From positions 43,898 through 107,897 of the forward strand of contig JBKPDY010000016.1 in NCBI GenBank assembly GCA_046728155.1: a stretch of 64,000 nt of DNA, in the 5' to 3' direction. Position numbers and translations under genes: made by a program. Below, piece after piece: positions 53,209 through 62,368 of this stretch (position 1 is the first letter of the stretch; each line of letters opens with the position of its first letter). The DNA is from CAWDLX01 sp046728155 (GTDB taxonomy: Bacteria > Actinomycetota > Actinomycetes > Mycobacteriales > Micromonosporaceae). Under the pieces are notes generated by a model that saw only the letters and a program-made list of their open reading frames with translations, was not told the origin of the DNA and searched no databases.

Positions 53209-53802
53209 CTAGGTACCCTCGGGTGTTGGCTCGTCGGTCGGCACAACGCGAAGCAGGACGGCGACCCGGCGCGCCGTTCGAGGCATATCGGCCCGCTGAT
53301 TCGCCGAGTACGTTCGAAGCTCAGCCAGAATTCGCTCGACCACCTCGGTCAGCTCGGCCGGCGTGGCCATGATGCGGACGCGGTAGATTCCGGCAGCGTC
53401 CGCCCACTCGCCGCTCTCCTCGCTCGCCCGGGAGAACCACCGGCGGGCCTGAGCATCGTCCTGATCCAGCACGATGCTGACCAGGTCCATAGCCGCCTTA
53501 CGGGCGTCCGGTTGATCACGGTCGCCGGGCCGGACATCGATGATCATGGAACGCCGCCGCCAGACACGTTCCCGGCCATCGCCGCGGCTGGGCGCCCCCT
53601 CGATCAGTCCTGCCTTGGCCAGCTCCCTGAGGTGGTAGCTCGTAGCACTCGGCGATAGGCCGACGACCCGGGCGCACTCGGTTGCGGTCGACTCGTGCCC
53701 CTCTGCCAGGTACTCCAGGATCGCCATCCGCGCCGGGTGCGCCATCGCGCGCATCGCCGCCGGGTCGCTGACGATCATCGGGTCCGGTCTGCGCTGCGCC
53801 AC
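53209..53802 (-). CDS. ArsR-family winged-helix regulator
   Basis: A 197 aa protein. SDPAAMRAMAHPARMAILEYLAEGHESTATECARVVGLSPSATSYHLRELAKAGLIEGA is an HTH_20/ArsR DNA-binding domain. The C-terminus (SIVLDQDDAQARRWFSRASEESGEWADA) is helical with a sensor-like composition. The GTG at 53802 follows TATCCT by 7 nt; an ATG at 53778 is possible. It is divergent from the helicase gene and precedes an MFS gene. Confidence 0.82.
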   Translation of the reverse strand: MAQRRPDPMIVSDPAAMRAMAHPARMAILEYLAEGHESTATECARVVGLSPSATSYHLRELAKAGLIEGAPSRGDGRERVWRRRSMIIDVRPGDRDQPDARKAAMDLVSIVLDQDDAQARRWFSRASEESGEWADAAGIYRVRIMATPAELTEVVERILAELRTYSANQRADMPRTARRVAVLLRVVPTDEPTPEGT

Positions 53803-53877
53803 AGCCGTGAGGATATGCCGCGGCGCCCGGATAACCCGTGGCCGCCGGTCGGCGCGAGCGCGTACTGTTGTCGGGCC

Positions 53878-55908
53878 GTGCGCCCCGCAGTAACCCTTGA
53901 AGCCGAGATCGCCGCCGAACGTACTCACCTCAGCGAGTCGCGGTCGGCGCTTCGTCGCATGCGCGAACACGCGCAGCACCTGTTCCACACCGGCGAGACG
54001 GTCGCCGGTGACGCGTACAGCTCCGAGACCCTCGGCCGGACCCTCTCCCAACGGGTACGCGAACTCGCCGACGACCCGAACACACCGCTCTTCTTCGGCC
54101 GGCTCGACTTCGCTGAGCTTCCCGTGAGCGACCACAGTGGACACTCATACCACATCGGCCGCCGGCATGTGACCGACCAGGCGGGCGAGCCGATGGTGCT
54201 CGACTGGCGGGCGCCGATCTCGCGCACGTTCTATCAGGCGAGTGCGCGCGATCCGCAGGGCGTCGAGCTGCGCCGGCGGTTCGGCTTCCAGGCGGGTGAG
54301 CTGACCGGCTTCGAGGATGAGCACCTCAACCGCGGCGAGGAGCTCGGCACCGCCTCGCGCATTCTCACGGCCGAGATCGAGCGGCCTCGCGTGGGTCCGA
54401 TGCGCGACATCGTGGCCACGATCCAGCCCGACCAGGACGAGCTCGTCCGGGCCGAACTGGAGGAGACCATCTGTGTGCAGGGAGCGCCCGGCACCGGTAA
54501 GACGGCCGTCGGGCTGCATCGGGCCGCGTACCTGCTCTACCTGCACCGGGCCAGGCTTCGCCGGTCGGGCATCCTCATCGTCGGACCCAACCGCGCGTTC
54601 CTCAGCTACATCGCGGCCGTGCTGCCGGCACTCGGCGAGATCGACGTGGAACAGACCATAGTGGACGATCTCGTGGCGAGGGTGCCGGTACGCGCGCATG
54701 ACCCTCCTACTGTTGTCGGCCTGAAACATGACGCCCGGATGGCGCAGGTGATCGCGAGGCATCTGGCGGGAAGGATCCAACGGCCGCGCGACGGCGTTGT
54801 CGTCGCCGACGGTTCCTGGCGCTGGCGTATCTCCCAGGAGGCCCTGCGCCGGATCGTCGATGACGTACGGCGCGAGCAGCCCACGCACGCCGCGGGGCGC
54901 GAGCGCGTCCTCGCCCGTACGGTCGCCCTTCTACAACGACAGGCCGAGGCGCGCCGCGGCGACTCGCCGCCGGATTCGTGGCTGCGCCGAATGGGCCGCC
55001 AGCCCGAGGTACGGGCGTTCCTCGACCACGTCTGGCCGCAGGCCTCGGCTGACGAGGTCGTGTTCGCTCTCCTTTCCGACCCGGGTACCCTGGCCGCCGC
55101 GGCCGACGGCATCCTCTTTCCGGAGGAGCAGCGCCTGCTGCTATGGGACCGTCCATCGAGGACGGTCAAGTCCGCGCGGTGGTCAGCCGCGGACGCCATC
55201 CTCATCGACGAGGCCGCCGGGCTCATCGAACGGCTACCGAGCTACGGTCACGTGGTCGTCGACGAGGCCCAGGACCTGTCCCCGATGCAGTGCCGGGCGA
55301 TCGCCCGCCGGAGCGAGCACGGCTCCATCACTCTGCTGGGTGATCTGGCCCAGGGAACCGCCGCCTGGGCCGCCCGGGACTGGACCGGGACCCTGGCCCA
55401 CCTCGGCAAGCCGGACGCCAGGGTGGTCCCGCTCACGACCGGTTTCCGGGTACCCGAGGCGGTGCTGGCCCTGGCTAACCGTCTGCTCCCCGCCCTCGGT
55501 GTGGACGTACCCGAGGCGGTATCGCTGCGCAGCGACGGCTGGCTGCACGTCCAGCCCACCACCGATATCATCGCCGCCACCATCGGACAGGCGCGTGAGG
55601 CGCTGACGCACGAGGGTTCGATCGGCATCATCGCCGCCGATGCCGCCATCCCGCGGCTCTCGGCCGCGCTGGGCGAGGCCGGAATCGCGGTGGCCGCCCC
55701 GGAGGCCGAAGAGCGGGTCACCGTCCTACCGGCCAGCCTGGCGAAGGGGCTCGAGTACGACCACGTCATCGTCGTCGAGCCGGCTCAGATCGTCGAGGCC
55801 GAGGAACGGGGTCTGCATCGGCTGTATGTCGTGCTTACCCGGGCCGTATCCCGGCTCGCGATAGTCCACACGCGACCGCTCCCGCCTGCACTGCTTGCAG
55901 GTTACTGA
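53878..55908 (+). CDS. HelD/HelR-like RNA polymerase-associated helicase
   Basis: A 676 aa superfamily 1 ATPase. The N-terminal coiled-coil (LEAEIAAERTHLSESRSALRRMREHAQHLF) fits the clamp-opening arm. GAPGTGKTAVGLHRAAYLLY is Walker A, VVVDEAQDLSPMQ Walker B, and the motifs TTGFRVPEAVLALANRLLP, LAKGLEYDHVIVVEP and LYVVLTRAVSRLAIVH complete the helicase. HelD-type proteins remove RNA polymerase from DNA; some, called HelR, confer rifampicin resistance. I saw no rifamycin-associated element upstream. The GTG follows TACTGT by 9 nt. Confidence 0.87.
   Translation: MRPAVTLEAEIAAERTHLSESRSALRRMREHAQHLFHTGETVAGDAYSSETLGRTLSQRVRELADDPNTPLFFGRLDFAELPVSDHSGHSYHIGRRHVTDQAGEPMVLDWRAPISRTFYQASARDPQGVELRRRFGFQAGELTGFEDEHLNRGEELGTASRILTAEIERPRVGPMRDIVATIQPDQDELVRAELEETICVQGAPGTGKTAVGLHRAAYLLYLHRARLRRSGILIVGPNRAFLSYIAAVLPALGEIDVEQTIVDDLVARVPVRAHDPPTVVGLKHDARMAQVIARHLAGRIQRPRDGVVVADGSWRWRISQEALRRIVDDVRREQPTHAAGRERVLARTVALLQRQAEARRGDSPPDSWLRRMGRQPEVRAFLDHVWPQASADEVVFALLSDPGTLAAAADGILFPEEQRLLLWDRPSRTVKSARWSAADAILIDEAAGLIERLPSYGHVVVDEAQDLSPMQCRAIARRSEHGSITLLGDLAQGTAAWAARDWTGTLAHLGKPDARVVPLTTGFRVPEAVLALANRLLPALGVDVPEAVSLRSDGWLHVQPTTDIIAATIGQAREALTHEGSIGIIAADAAIPRLSAALGEAGIAVAAPEAEERVTVLPASLAKGLEYDHVIVVEPAQIVEAEERGLHRLYVVLTRAVSRLAIVHTRPLPPALLAGY
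55885..55901. terminator. Short hairpin at the helicase 3' end
   Basis: CCTGCA and TGCAGG form a 6-bp stem with a 5-nt loop just before the helicase stop and 24 bp from the converging glycosyltransferase stop. Confidence 0.3.
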
Positions 55909-55924
55909 CGGAGCCGGTCTGTCG

Positions 55925-57202
55925 CTACGGCGAGTGGATCCAGACCAGCGACAGGTAGGTGCCGTACCAGGCGGAGGACAGCACGATGACGCTGAGTACC
56001 ACCAGCATCGTCCGGCCTCTGGCCCGGGCAAGGCCCACCGCGATCGGTAGCAGCAACGTGACCGCCGGGATCAGCAGGCGCCCCTTCGTCCAGAAGTAGT
56101 GAGTCGTCCCGAACGTGAGGACGATCATGCTCAGCGAGAAGACCAACAGTGGCCATGGCTCCCGGTCCATGGCCGTGAGCACCAGCAGCGTAACCGCCCC
56201 GACAAGGGTGAAGGCGCTGACATAGTAGGCGAGCAGCTCGCTGTGCGTGAGCACGAGACCGAACGTCCGGGCGGTATCGACGCCACCGTCGAAGGTGATG
56301 TTCCACGCAGCCCGTTGAACGTAGAAGTAGCCGTCGAGGCGGTGGAGTCCGATGGCGATCCAGATCAGGTACCCGACGTACCCCATCGGAGCCGCGACCA
56401 ACGCGACCCACGGCCGCCAGCCGTCCCGGTGCTGAACCATCGCGACAAGCGCGGCAAGACAGACGGCGGCGATGAGCGGAGTCGCGTTCGGCCGGGTGAG
56501 GCCGCCGAGCAGCGCCAGCCCGCCGGCGAACAGCCATTGCCGTCGAAGCACCGCCAGCAGTGCCCACGCGACGATCGCAGTGAAGATCGTCTCGGCGTAC
56601 GCCATCGACTCCACGATCGCCGCCGGCAGGGCCGCCCACACCGCGACAAGCACAAGGCCGGTGCGGCGATCGGCCAGGTGGCTGCCCAGGGCGAAGATTC
56701 CCCAGGCGGCGATGAGCCCGGCCGACCACGCGACGAGGACGCCGGCGATCGGCGCCGGAAGGAAGGTGACGGTCTTGACCAGCGCGATGAGGGCGGGGAA
56801 CAGCGGAAAGAAGGTGATATTCGAAAGCGCAAGCGAGCCGTCCGGCTTCGTTTGGAGGGTGAAGTCATACCCGTGATCCGCGATCTGGATGTACCACATC
56901 GCGTCGAAGTGCTTTGTCAGCACGTCGAGGACGGACACGCCGGCGTGCTGGGCGAAGATCCACAAAAGCAGAACGCAGATGGCCCTGACGGCTATGTAGA
57001 TCAGTAGCGCCGGCCTGGCGACCCGCAGCGCGGCGATGAACCGGGCCGGATGGTCGCCGCCTCCGATCAGGTCCGGGGACTTCGTCTCGTCCGGACGCAT
57101 CGATGGATCCGGCGGCTGACCGGGCCTTTCGGCGGCGCCCGCGACACTCGATTCCTGCACGACCGGACCGTAGTGCATCCCACCTCGCGTGTCAGCAGGC
57201 AT
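55925..57202 (-). CDS. GT-C fold glycosyltransferase, probable mannosyltransferase
   Basis: A 425 aa polytopic membrane protein. A polar N-terminus of about 55 residues is followed by many hydrophobic segments. The first outer loop carries FDAMWYIQIADHGYD, the typical Asp-containing motif of the GT-C and PIG-V-like families, and NITFFPLFPALIALV, LTRPNATPLIAA follow. It probably transfers a mannosyl unit from a polyprenyl donor on the outer face. An ATG at 57178 preceded by GAGGTGGG is an alternative start. Confidence 0.78.
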   Translation of the reverse strand: MPADTRGGMHYGPVVQESSVAGAAERPGQPPDPSMRPDETKSPDLIGGGDHPARFIAALRVARPALLIYIAVRAICVLLLWIFAQHAGVSVLDVLTKHFDAMWYIQIADHGYDFTLQTKPDGSLALSNITFFPLFPALIALVKTVTFLPAPIAGVLVAWSAGLIAAWGIFALGSHLADRRTGLVLVAVWAALPAAIVESMAYAETIFTAIVAWALLAVLRRQWLFAGGLALLGGLTRPNATPLIAAVCLAALVAMVQHRDGWRPWVALVAAPMGYVGYLIWIAIGLHRLDGYFYVQRAAWNITFDGGVDTARTFGLVLTHSELLAYYVSAFTLVGAVTLLVLTAMDREPWPLLVFSLSMIVLTFGTTHYFWTKGRLLIPAVTLLLPIAVGLARARGRTMLVVLSVIVLSSAWYGTYLSLVWIHSP

Positions 57203-57226
57203 CCGGCTGACCCGGCCGGCTCCCGT

Positions 57227-58012
57227 TCACGGGCGGGTGGCCGCCCGTACTGGGACGATCAGCGGGCCGTGCTCGCCTTCCAAAACCCGGACCCGCGCCC
57301 CGTAGTAGCGCTGCAGCGACTCCTCGGTGAGCACCTGCGCCGGCGTACCTTCGGCGACGACGGCGCCTCGGGCGAGCAGGACCATGCGGTCGGCATACTC
57401 GCCGGCGATCGACAGGTCGTGCATCGTGGCCAGCACACTCAGCCCGTGATCGCGGCGCAAGTCATCGACCAGATCGAGCACCTCCTGTTGATGTCCGATG
57501 TCCAAAGAGGACGTCGGCTCGTCGAGCATGAGAACGGTGGCGCCCTGGGCGAGCGCCCGGGCCAGGAACACGCGCTGGCGCTCGCCTCCGGAGAGCGTCT
57601 CCAGTGGACGGTCGGCGAACCGGACCAGGTCGAGGCGGCGCAGCACGGCGTCGACCGCGTCGAGGTCGGCTCGCGATTCGCGGCCCAGCGGGCGGATATA
57701 CGGGGTACGGCCGAGCAGGACGTAATCGAGGACGGCCATTCCCGGGGGGACGGCCGGATTCTGCGGTACCGTCGCCAGGACCCGCGCCCGCTCACGGCGG
57801 CGCATCCGCGGTGCTGGCACACCCATGAGCGAGATCGCCCCGTCGTATGGCAGCAGACTGCCGATCGCCCGGAGCAGCGTCGACTTGCCCGCGCCGTTGG
57901 GGCCGATGACGGTGACCCACTCTCCGGTCGCGACGGCGAGCGAGACCCCGCGCAGGATCGGGGCGCCGCCGAGCTTGACGGCCACATCTCGAACGTCGAC
58001 CGCGGGGATCAC
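57227..58012 (-). CDS. btuD: ABC transporter ATP-binding protein, cobalamin/siderophore type
   Basis: A 261 aa ATPase. GPNGAGKSTLLRAIG is Walker A, LSGGERQRVFLARALAQG the signature, and VLMLDEPTSSLD Walker B. Its sequence is that of FecE/BtuD-like importers. The GTG overlaps the permease stop as GTGA. As the last gene of the riboswitch-controlled operon, it most probably serves cobalamin uptake. Confidence 0.88.
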   Translation of the reverse strand: MIPAVDVRDVAVKLGGAPILRGVSLAVATGEWVTVIGPNGAGKSTLLRAIGSLLPYDGAISLMGVPAPRMRRRERARVLATVPQNPAVPPGMAVLDYVLLGRTPYIRPLGRESRADLDAVDAVLRRLDLVRFADRPLETLSGGERQRVFLARALAQGATVLMLDEPTSSLDIGHQQEVLDLVDDLRRDHGLSVLATMHDLSIAGEYADRMVLLARGAVVAEGTPAQVLTEESLQRYYGARVRVLEGEHGPLIVPVRAATRP

Positions 58013-59088
58013 AGGCCCACCCGACGGGCGGTACGCAGGACGACTACGAAGAACGGCGCCCCGACGAATGCGGTCACGATGCCGATGGGCAGCTCGCTGG
58101 GGGCCAGAACGGTCCGGGCGGCGAGATCGCAGATCGCCAGGAACGCCGCGCCGAACAGCACCGACAGCGGCAGGATGGCCCGGTAGCTCGTGCCGGCGAG
58201 GAGCCGGATCGTGTGCGGCACGATGATGCCGACGAAGCCGATCAGACCGGAGACCGCAACCGCGGCGGCCGTCCCCAGCGACGCGGCGGCGACGAGCACC
58301 AGACGGGAACGCCGTGGATGAAGGCCGAGACTACTGGCCTCTTCATCGCCCAGTCCGAGCACGTCGAGCTCGCGGCGGTGGACGAGGACGACGGCGGCTG
58401 TCAGCACCGCGTACGGCAACAACAACAGCACCTGGCTCCAGCCGTTGGTGGCGACGCTGCCGAGGATCCACGAGTACACCTCGCGGATGGTCTCGGTGTT
58501 GCGTTGCAACAGGTAGGTCTGGATGGCGAGGAGGAAGTTGGCCACCGCGACACCGGCGAGGACCAGCGCGACCGGGGTCCGCGCGTGCCGACCGGCCCCG
58601 CCGAGCGCGTACGTGAGGCCGACCGCGACGAGCGAGCCGGCGAAGGCGAGCGCCGGGAGCAGTCCGCTTCCCGAGGCGCCATTCTTGATTCCCGACGCGA
58701 CACCGATGACCACCGCCGCGGTCGCTCCGAGCCCGGCACCGGCCGCCACCCCGAGCAGGTACGGGTCGGCCAATGCGTTGCGGAATACGCCCTGGTAGCA
58801 GCCGCCAGCCAGGGCGAGCATCGCCCCGACCAGCAGCCCGAGAACCACCCGCGGCAACCGCAGATCCACGACGATCGCGGTCTCCACCGGGGACAGTCCG
58901 GTGTGGATGTTCACACCGGGGATGAGATTGAGCACGGCACCGGCGGCGCCTAGCGGGCTCACCGCGACCGGGCCGATGGTGAGCCCGGCCAGCACGGCGA
59001 CGAGGACCGCGCCCATCCCCGCGAAGAGCCAGCCCGGTGTGAGCCGGGCCGGGCGGGCAACCGACGTGGCCATGTCGCCGTACGCCAC
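58009..59088 (-). CDS. btuC: Cobalamin ABC transporter permease, FecCD/BtuC family
   Basis: A 359 aa permease with about ten helices. VVDLRLPRVVLGLLVGAMLALAGGCYQGVFRNALADPYLLGVAAGAGLGA is the conserved first block and LIGFVGIIVPHTIRLL the second. A GTG at 59088 follows the substrate-binding gene by 3 bp; an ATG at 59073 is possible. Confidence 0.9.
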   Translation of the reverse strand: MAYGDMATSVARPARLTPGWLFAGMGAVLVAVLAGLTIGPVAVSPLGAAGAVLNLIPGVNIHTGLSPVETAIVVDLRLPRVVLGLLVGAMLALAGGCYQGVFRNALADPYLLGVAAGAGLGATAAVVIGVASGIKNGASGSGLLPALAFAGSLVAVGLTYALGGAGRHARTPVALVLAGVAVANFLLAIQTYLLQRNTETIREVYSWILGSVATNGWSQVLLLLPYAVLTAAVVLVHRRELDVLGLGDEEASSLGLHPRRSRLVLVAAASLGTAAAVAVSGLIGFVGIIVPHTIRLLAGTSYRAILPLSVLFGAAFLAICDLAARTVLAPSELPIGIVTAFVGAPFFVVVLRTARRVGL

Positions 59089-59091
59089 GGC

Positions 59092-60012
59092 TCAGCCGAC
59101 CCGGGCCTTCGCCACCGCGCCCGTGATGGTCCGAAACAGGTCGACCACGCGCGGACCCCAACGCGAGGCGACGTCGTCGTCGAGCGCGATGACCTGACCG
59201 TTGCGAACCGCGGCGATGCCCGACCAGCCGGCTCGCTTGGCGACCGTGGTCGCGGATTGGCCGCAGCACTTGGAGTCGGCCAGGAAGATCAGGTCGGGGT
59301 CGGCCTTCACGATGACTTCCGCCGAGAGCTGGGGGTACGGGTTGTCGGCGGTACCGCTGGCGTCGGCGATGTTCTTAAGGCCCGCCAAGGCGAAGAGTGC
59401 GCCGACGAACGTGTCCGTCGTCAGCGAGTAGTAGGTCTGGTCCAGCTCGTAGTAGTAGGTCAGCTCGCCGTGCGCCGGCAGATCGTGGACCAGCTTGGCG
59501 ATCTCGTCGCGCATGTTCGACACCTCGGCGGCCGCGTCCGCCCGGTGCCCGGTCAGAGCCCCCAGCGCGTCGATCTGCGCGTACGAGTCGTCAAGGGTCT
59601 TCGCGGCCGGCGCCACATAGACCGGGATCTTTAGCGTGCCGAGTTGCTCGACGATATTCCCGGTATCGTCCGACACGACCACGAGGTCGGGGTTGTAAGC
59701 GGCGACCGCTTCGACGTTCGGCTTGTAACCCGAGAGCTTCGTCCGGGGGGCGCTCGACGGGTACGTCGAGAGTTCGTCCACGGCGACAACCTGGCTACCG
59801 GCGTTGACCGCGAAGAGCATCTCGGTTGCGGTCGGCGATAGCGAGACGACGCGCGTCGGTCGTCGGGTCAGGGTCAGGCTGCCCACCGTCACCGGGAACT
59901 GTGCCGCGGGCGCGCCGGTCGGGCTCGGGCTCGGCGCCGGCTTCGTGCCGCATGCTGCGAGGCCAGCCGCCGCGAGCAGCGCCGCGGCGAATGTCGCCAA
60001 TGTGCGTCTCAT
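59092..60012 (-). CDS. btuF: Cobalamin-binding lipoprotein of an ABC importer
   Basis: A 306 aa binding protein. MRRTLATFAAALLAAAGLAACG gives a lipoprotein signal with LAAC lipobox. The mature domain has the TroA/BtuF pattern (RPTRVVSLSPTATEMLFAVNAGSQVVAVDELSTYPS; DLVVVSDDTGNIVEQL; DLIFLADSKCCGQSA). The start ATG has AGGAGG, which is held in a hairpin. The cobalamin riboswitch upstream supports B12 or a related corrinoid as ligand. Confidence 0.9.
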   Translation of the reverse strand: MRRTLATFAAALLAAAGLAACGTKPAPSPSPTGAPAAQFPVTVGSLTLTRRPTRVVSLSPTATEMLFAVNAGSQVVAVDELSTYPSSAPRTKLSGYKPNVEAVAAYNPDLVVVSDDTGNIVEQLGTLKIPVYVAPAAKTLDDSYAQIDALGALTGHRADAAAEVSNMRDEIAKLVHDLPAHGELTYYYELDQTYYSLTTDTFVGALFALAGLKNIADASGTADNPYPQLSAEVIVKADPDLIFLADSKCCGQSATTVAKRAGWSGIAAVRNGQVIALDDDVASRWGPRVVDLFRTITGAVAKARVG

Positions 60013-60018
60013 CAGATC

Positions 60019-60053
60019 CTCCTGTCGGTCGAGGTCTGCTTCGCCGACAGGAG
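60019..60053 (-). promoter_or_regulatory. RBS-sequestering hairpin of the btuF leader
   Basis: In the mRNA, CTCCTGTCGG (60053-60044) can pair perfectly with CCGACAGGAG (60028-60019), which contains most of the AGGAGG ribosome-binding site. This is a ready-made expression platform for translational control by the riboswitch. Confidence 0.7.
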
Positions 60054-60094
60054 CTCCGGGAGCGCTGTCCGCGAGGCACTCTTCCTCGAGAGCG

Positions 60095-60216
60095 CTGGTT
60101 CGCGACCACCGCGCAGGCGACCTGGCTCAGCCCTTAGCGAGGGGCTTCACAGTTGCGGGACAGCGTCGGATTCGCACCGACTTCGCTGGGAGGCGGTCAC
60201 CCAGAAGGTACCGCAT
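60095..60216 (-). ncRNA. Cobalamin riboswitch
   Basis: Read on the minus strand, GGTGCGAATCC, CGCTGTCCCGCAACTGTGA and the B12 box AGCCAGGTCGCCTGC (60127-60113) appear in the standard order. It precedes a btuFCD-like operon. Binding of adenosylcobalamin should favour the hairpin that hides the btuF ribosome-binding site. The exact ends are approximate. Confidence 0.9.
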
Positions 60217-60231
60217 GAGTGGCCCGCGGCG

Positions 60232-60531
60232 TCATGACTCCTCGTCGCGGGACGATCCGGTGCCGCCGGCCTCCGGCTCGTCCTCGCCGGCCAGGGCCGC
60301 GCGCAGCCGCTCCTTCTCCTCCCGCCGCTGACGGAACGTGGCCGACAGCGACTCGGCCATCTCGTCGCGCCAACGCGCGAGGAACAGGAACGAGACGATC
60401 GCGGAGACCACCGCGCCGATGAGGATCCGGAGCAGGAGATCGAGGCTGCTGGGCAGGAACAGCACGGCCGGGACGGTGCAGACTACGAACACCACGATGC
60501 GGGCCAGCGTGTACCGCAGTCCGGGATTCAC
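60232..60531 (-). CDS. DUF4229 membrane protein
   Basis: A 99 aa protein with two N-terminal hydrophobic helices (RIVVFVVCTVPAVLFLP; LIGAVVSAIVSFLFLARWRDEM) and a charged Glu/Arg-rich tail. The pattern RYTLARIVVF matches DUF4229. It overlaps the previous gene as GTGA. Function unknown; this family is often near menaquinone genes in actinobacteria. Confidence 0.78.
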   Translation of the reverse strand: MNPGLRYTLARIVVFVVCTVPAVLFLPSSLDLLLRILIGAVVSAIVSFLFLARWRDEMAESLSATFRQRREEKERLRAALAGEDEPEAGGTGSSRDEES

Positions 60532-60971
60532 GACGACCCCATCTCACTGTGTTGGCCGGTGGCCCACCGGACGCCGAGGAACCAGGCCGGACTATAGAGC
60601 GCGGCGGCGAGCAGCGCGCCGATGGCCCCCGACACGAGTGGCGGAAGACCGCCCAACTGGCCGACGACGAGCAGCCCGACTCCGATGGCCACCACGGCCG
60701 AGACGAAGGCGACCACGAACCGTATCGGGTGACCCCGCCAGCCACGCACGTCGTCCACGAAGAGCAGGGCCGGCAGGATCAGCGCCAACCATCCGGACGC
60801 GCTGCCCCACGAGCTCAGGCCGAACAGCGCGAGAATCCCGTCGATCGCAACGAGAACGACCAGGGCGACCATCACCCCGCCGACCCCGGCGACGATGAAT
60901 TCGGCCAAGCTGACCGCCCGCCCGTGGTCATCGCGGCGGGGAAAGGTCTGGATGGTGGGCTTCTCGGACAT
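60528..60971 (-). CDS. Conserved membrane protein
   Basis: A 147 aa protein with four hydrophobic segments (VAGVGGVMVALVVLVAIDGILALFG; WLALILPALLFVDDVRGW; FVVAFVSAVVAIGVGLLVVG; LVSGAIGALLAAALYSPAWFLG). I do not recognise a family beyond this. It lies 13 bp after mqnE and overlaps the DUF4229 gene by GTGA, so mqnE and both membrane genes may be one transcript. Confidence 0.72.
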   Translation of the reverse strand: MSEKPTIQTFPRRDDHGRAVSLAEFIVAGVGGVMVALVVLVAIDGILALFGLSSWGSASGWLALILPALLFVDDVRGWRGHPIRFVVAFVSAVVAIGVGLLVVGQLGGLPPLVSGAIGALLAAALYSPAWFLGVRWATGQHSEMGSS

Positions 60972-60984
60972 TCTCGTCTCGAGG

Positions 60985-62166
60985 CTACGCGACCTGCTCC
61001 CACACGGTTTGCGGCCGGGCGCGGCGTTCGGCGAGCGACGGCGGCGGATCGTAGACCCGAACCACGTCGTACCGGGTGTTGCGCTCGACCGGCTGGAATC
61101 CTGCGTCCCAGATCAGATTGAGCAGGTCTTCACGGTGCATGGTGGCCGGCGTGCCGTAGGCGTCCGCGTCATGAGTGATCTTGTATTCGACGACCGATCC
61201 GTCGAGATCGTCCACGCCGAAGCTGAGCGAGAGCTGGGCCAGCGAGAGTCCGTGCATGACCCAGAAGCACTTGACATGCGGCACGTTGTCCCAGAGCAGT
61301 CGGGAGACGGCGAATGTCTTGAGCGAATCGGCCGGCGCAGCCATGGTCGTACGCGACTGGAGCCGGTTGCGGATGACGCCATCCGCCGAGTCGACGAAGT
61401 CGTGCTGGTACCGCAGCGGGATGAAGACCGCGAAGCCCCCCGTTTCGTCCTGCAGTTCACGCAGGCGCAGCACATGGTCGACCCGGTGGCGTGGCTCCTC
61501 GATGTGCCCGTACAGCATTGTCGCCGGCGTCTTGAGGCCCTTGCTGTGGGCCAGCCGGTGGATGCGCGACCAGTCGTCCCAATGGGTGTCGTGGTCGACG
61601 ATCTGCTTCCGGATCTCCCAGTCGAAGATCTCCGCGCCGCCGCCCGTCAACGAGTCCAGCCCGGCATCGATCAGCTCATCCAGGATCTCGTCGGCCGGCT
61701 TGCCCGAGATTTTCTCGAACCAGTGCACCTCGGTGGCGGTGAAGCACTTCAGCGACACCCCGGGCAGCGCGGATTTCAAAGCTCGCAGCACCCTGGGGTA
61801 GTAACGCCAGGGCAGGGTCGGATGCAGCCCGTTGACGATGTGCAGCTCGGTGAGCTGCTCGCCCTCCATCTCCTTCGCTTTGGCCACCGCCTCCTCCACC
61901 CGCATCGTGTACGCGGTCTTCTCACCTGGTTTGCGCTGAAACGAGCAGTACGCGCAGGAGGCGCTGCAGACATTCGTGAGGTTGAGGTGTCGGTTGACGT
62001 TGAACATCACCCGATCGCCATTGAGCTCGGTTCGCCGGTGGTGGGCAAGCCGGCCCAGCCAGGCGAGGTCGCCGCACGCGTAGAGAGCCTCGCCGTCGGC
62101 CCGGGAGAGGCGTTCCCCGGCGTAGACCTTGGCCTCGATCTCCCGTCGCCAGCCAGCGTCGCTCAT
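60985..62166 (-). CDS. mqnE: Aminofutalosine synthase (radical SAM)
   Basis: A 393 aa radical SAM enzyme that makes aminofutalosine or a close relative from 3-[(1-carboxyvinyl)oxy]benzoate. CSASCAYCSFQRKPGEKTAY contains CxxxCxxC; ELHIVNGLHPTLPWRYYPRVL is a family signature. I chose the ATG at 62166, 12 nt after GAGGAG; the ATG at 62178 has that site too close. With mqnA and mqnC this completes three of the futalosine steps in the window. Confidence 0.92.
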   Translation of the reverse strand: MSDAGWRREIEAKVYAGERLSRADGEALYACGDLAWLGRLAHHRRTELNGDRVMFNVNRHLNLTNVCSASCAYCSFQRKPGEKTAYTMRVEEAVAKAKEMEGEQLTELHIVNGLHPTLPWRYYPRVLRALKSALPGVSLKCFTATEVHWFEKISGKPADEILDELIDAGLDSLTGGGAEIFDWEIRKQIVDHDTHWDDWSRIHRLAHSKGLKTPATMLYGHIEEPRHRVDHVLRLRELQDETGGFAVFIPLRYQHDFVDSADGVIRNRLQSRTTMAAPADSLKTFAVSRLLWDNVPHVKCFWVMHGLSLAQLSLSFGVDDLDGSVVEYKITHDADAYGTPATMHREDLLNLIWDAGFQPVERNTRYDVVRVYDPPPSLAERRARPQTVWEQVA

Positions 62167-62368
62167 CCGCGTACCCATCTCCTCGGCACTCCCCCGACCG
62201 AGCGTACGTGTCGGGTTGGCGTCACCCCGGCCGGGGCTCCGGCGTTCAGGTATTCATCATCCGGTTACCACCGTTTTCGGGGTCGACACCGGACCGGACA
62301 TGCGGTACGACCATACGGTGACCGGTGCCATCGGCGTCGCGGACGGCCATCAGGGGAGAAACACGGCG

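Noticed and set aside
53803..53877. Rifamycin-associated element upstream of the HelR-like gene
   Set aside because: No inverted repeat of the expected type is visible in the 75-bp spacer, so rifamycin induction is not supported.
62167..62368. c-di-AMP (ydaO) riboswitch before the NlpC/P60 gene
   Set aside because: Such switches are common before cell-wall hydrolases in actinobacteria, but I could not find the conserved core in this short region.
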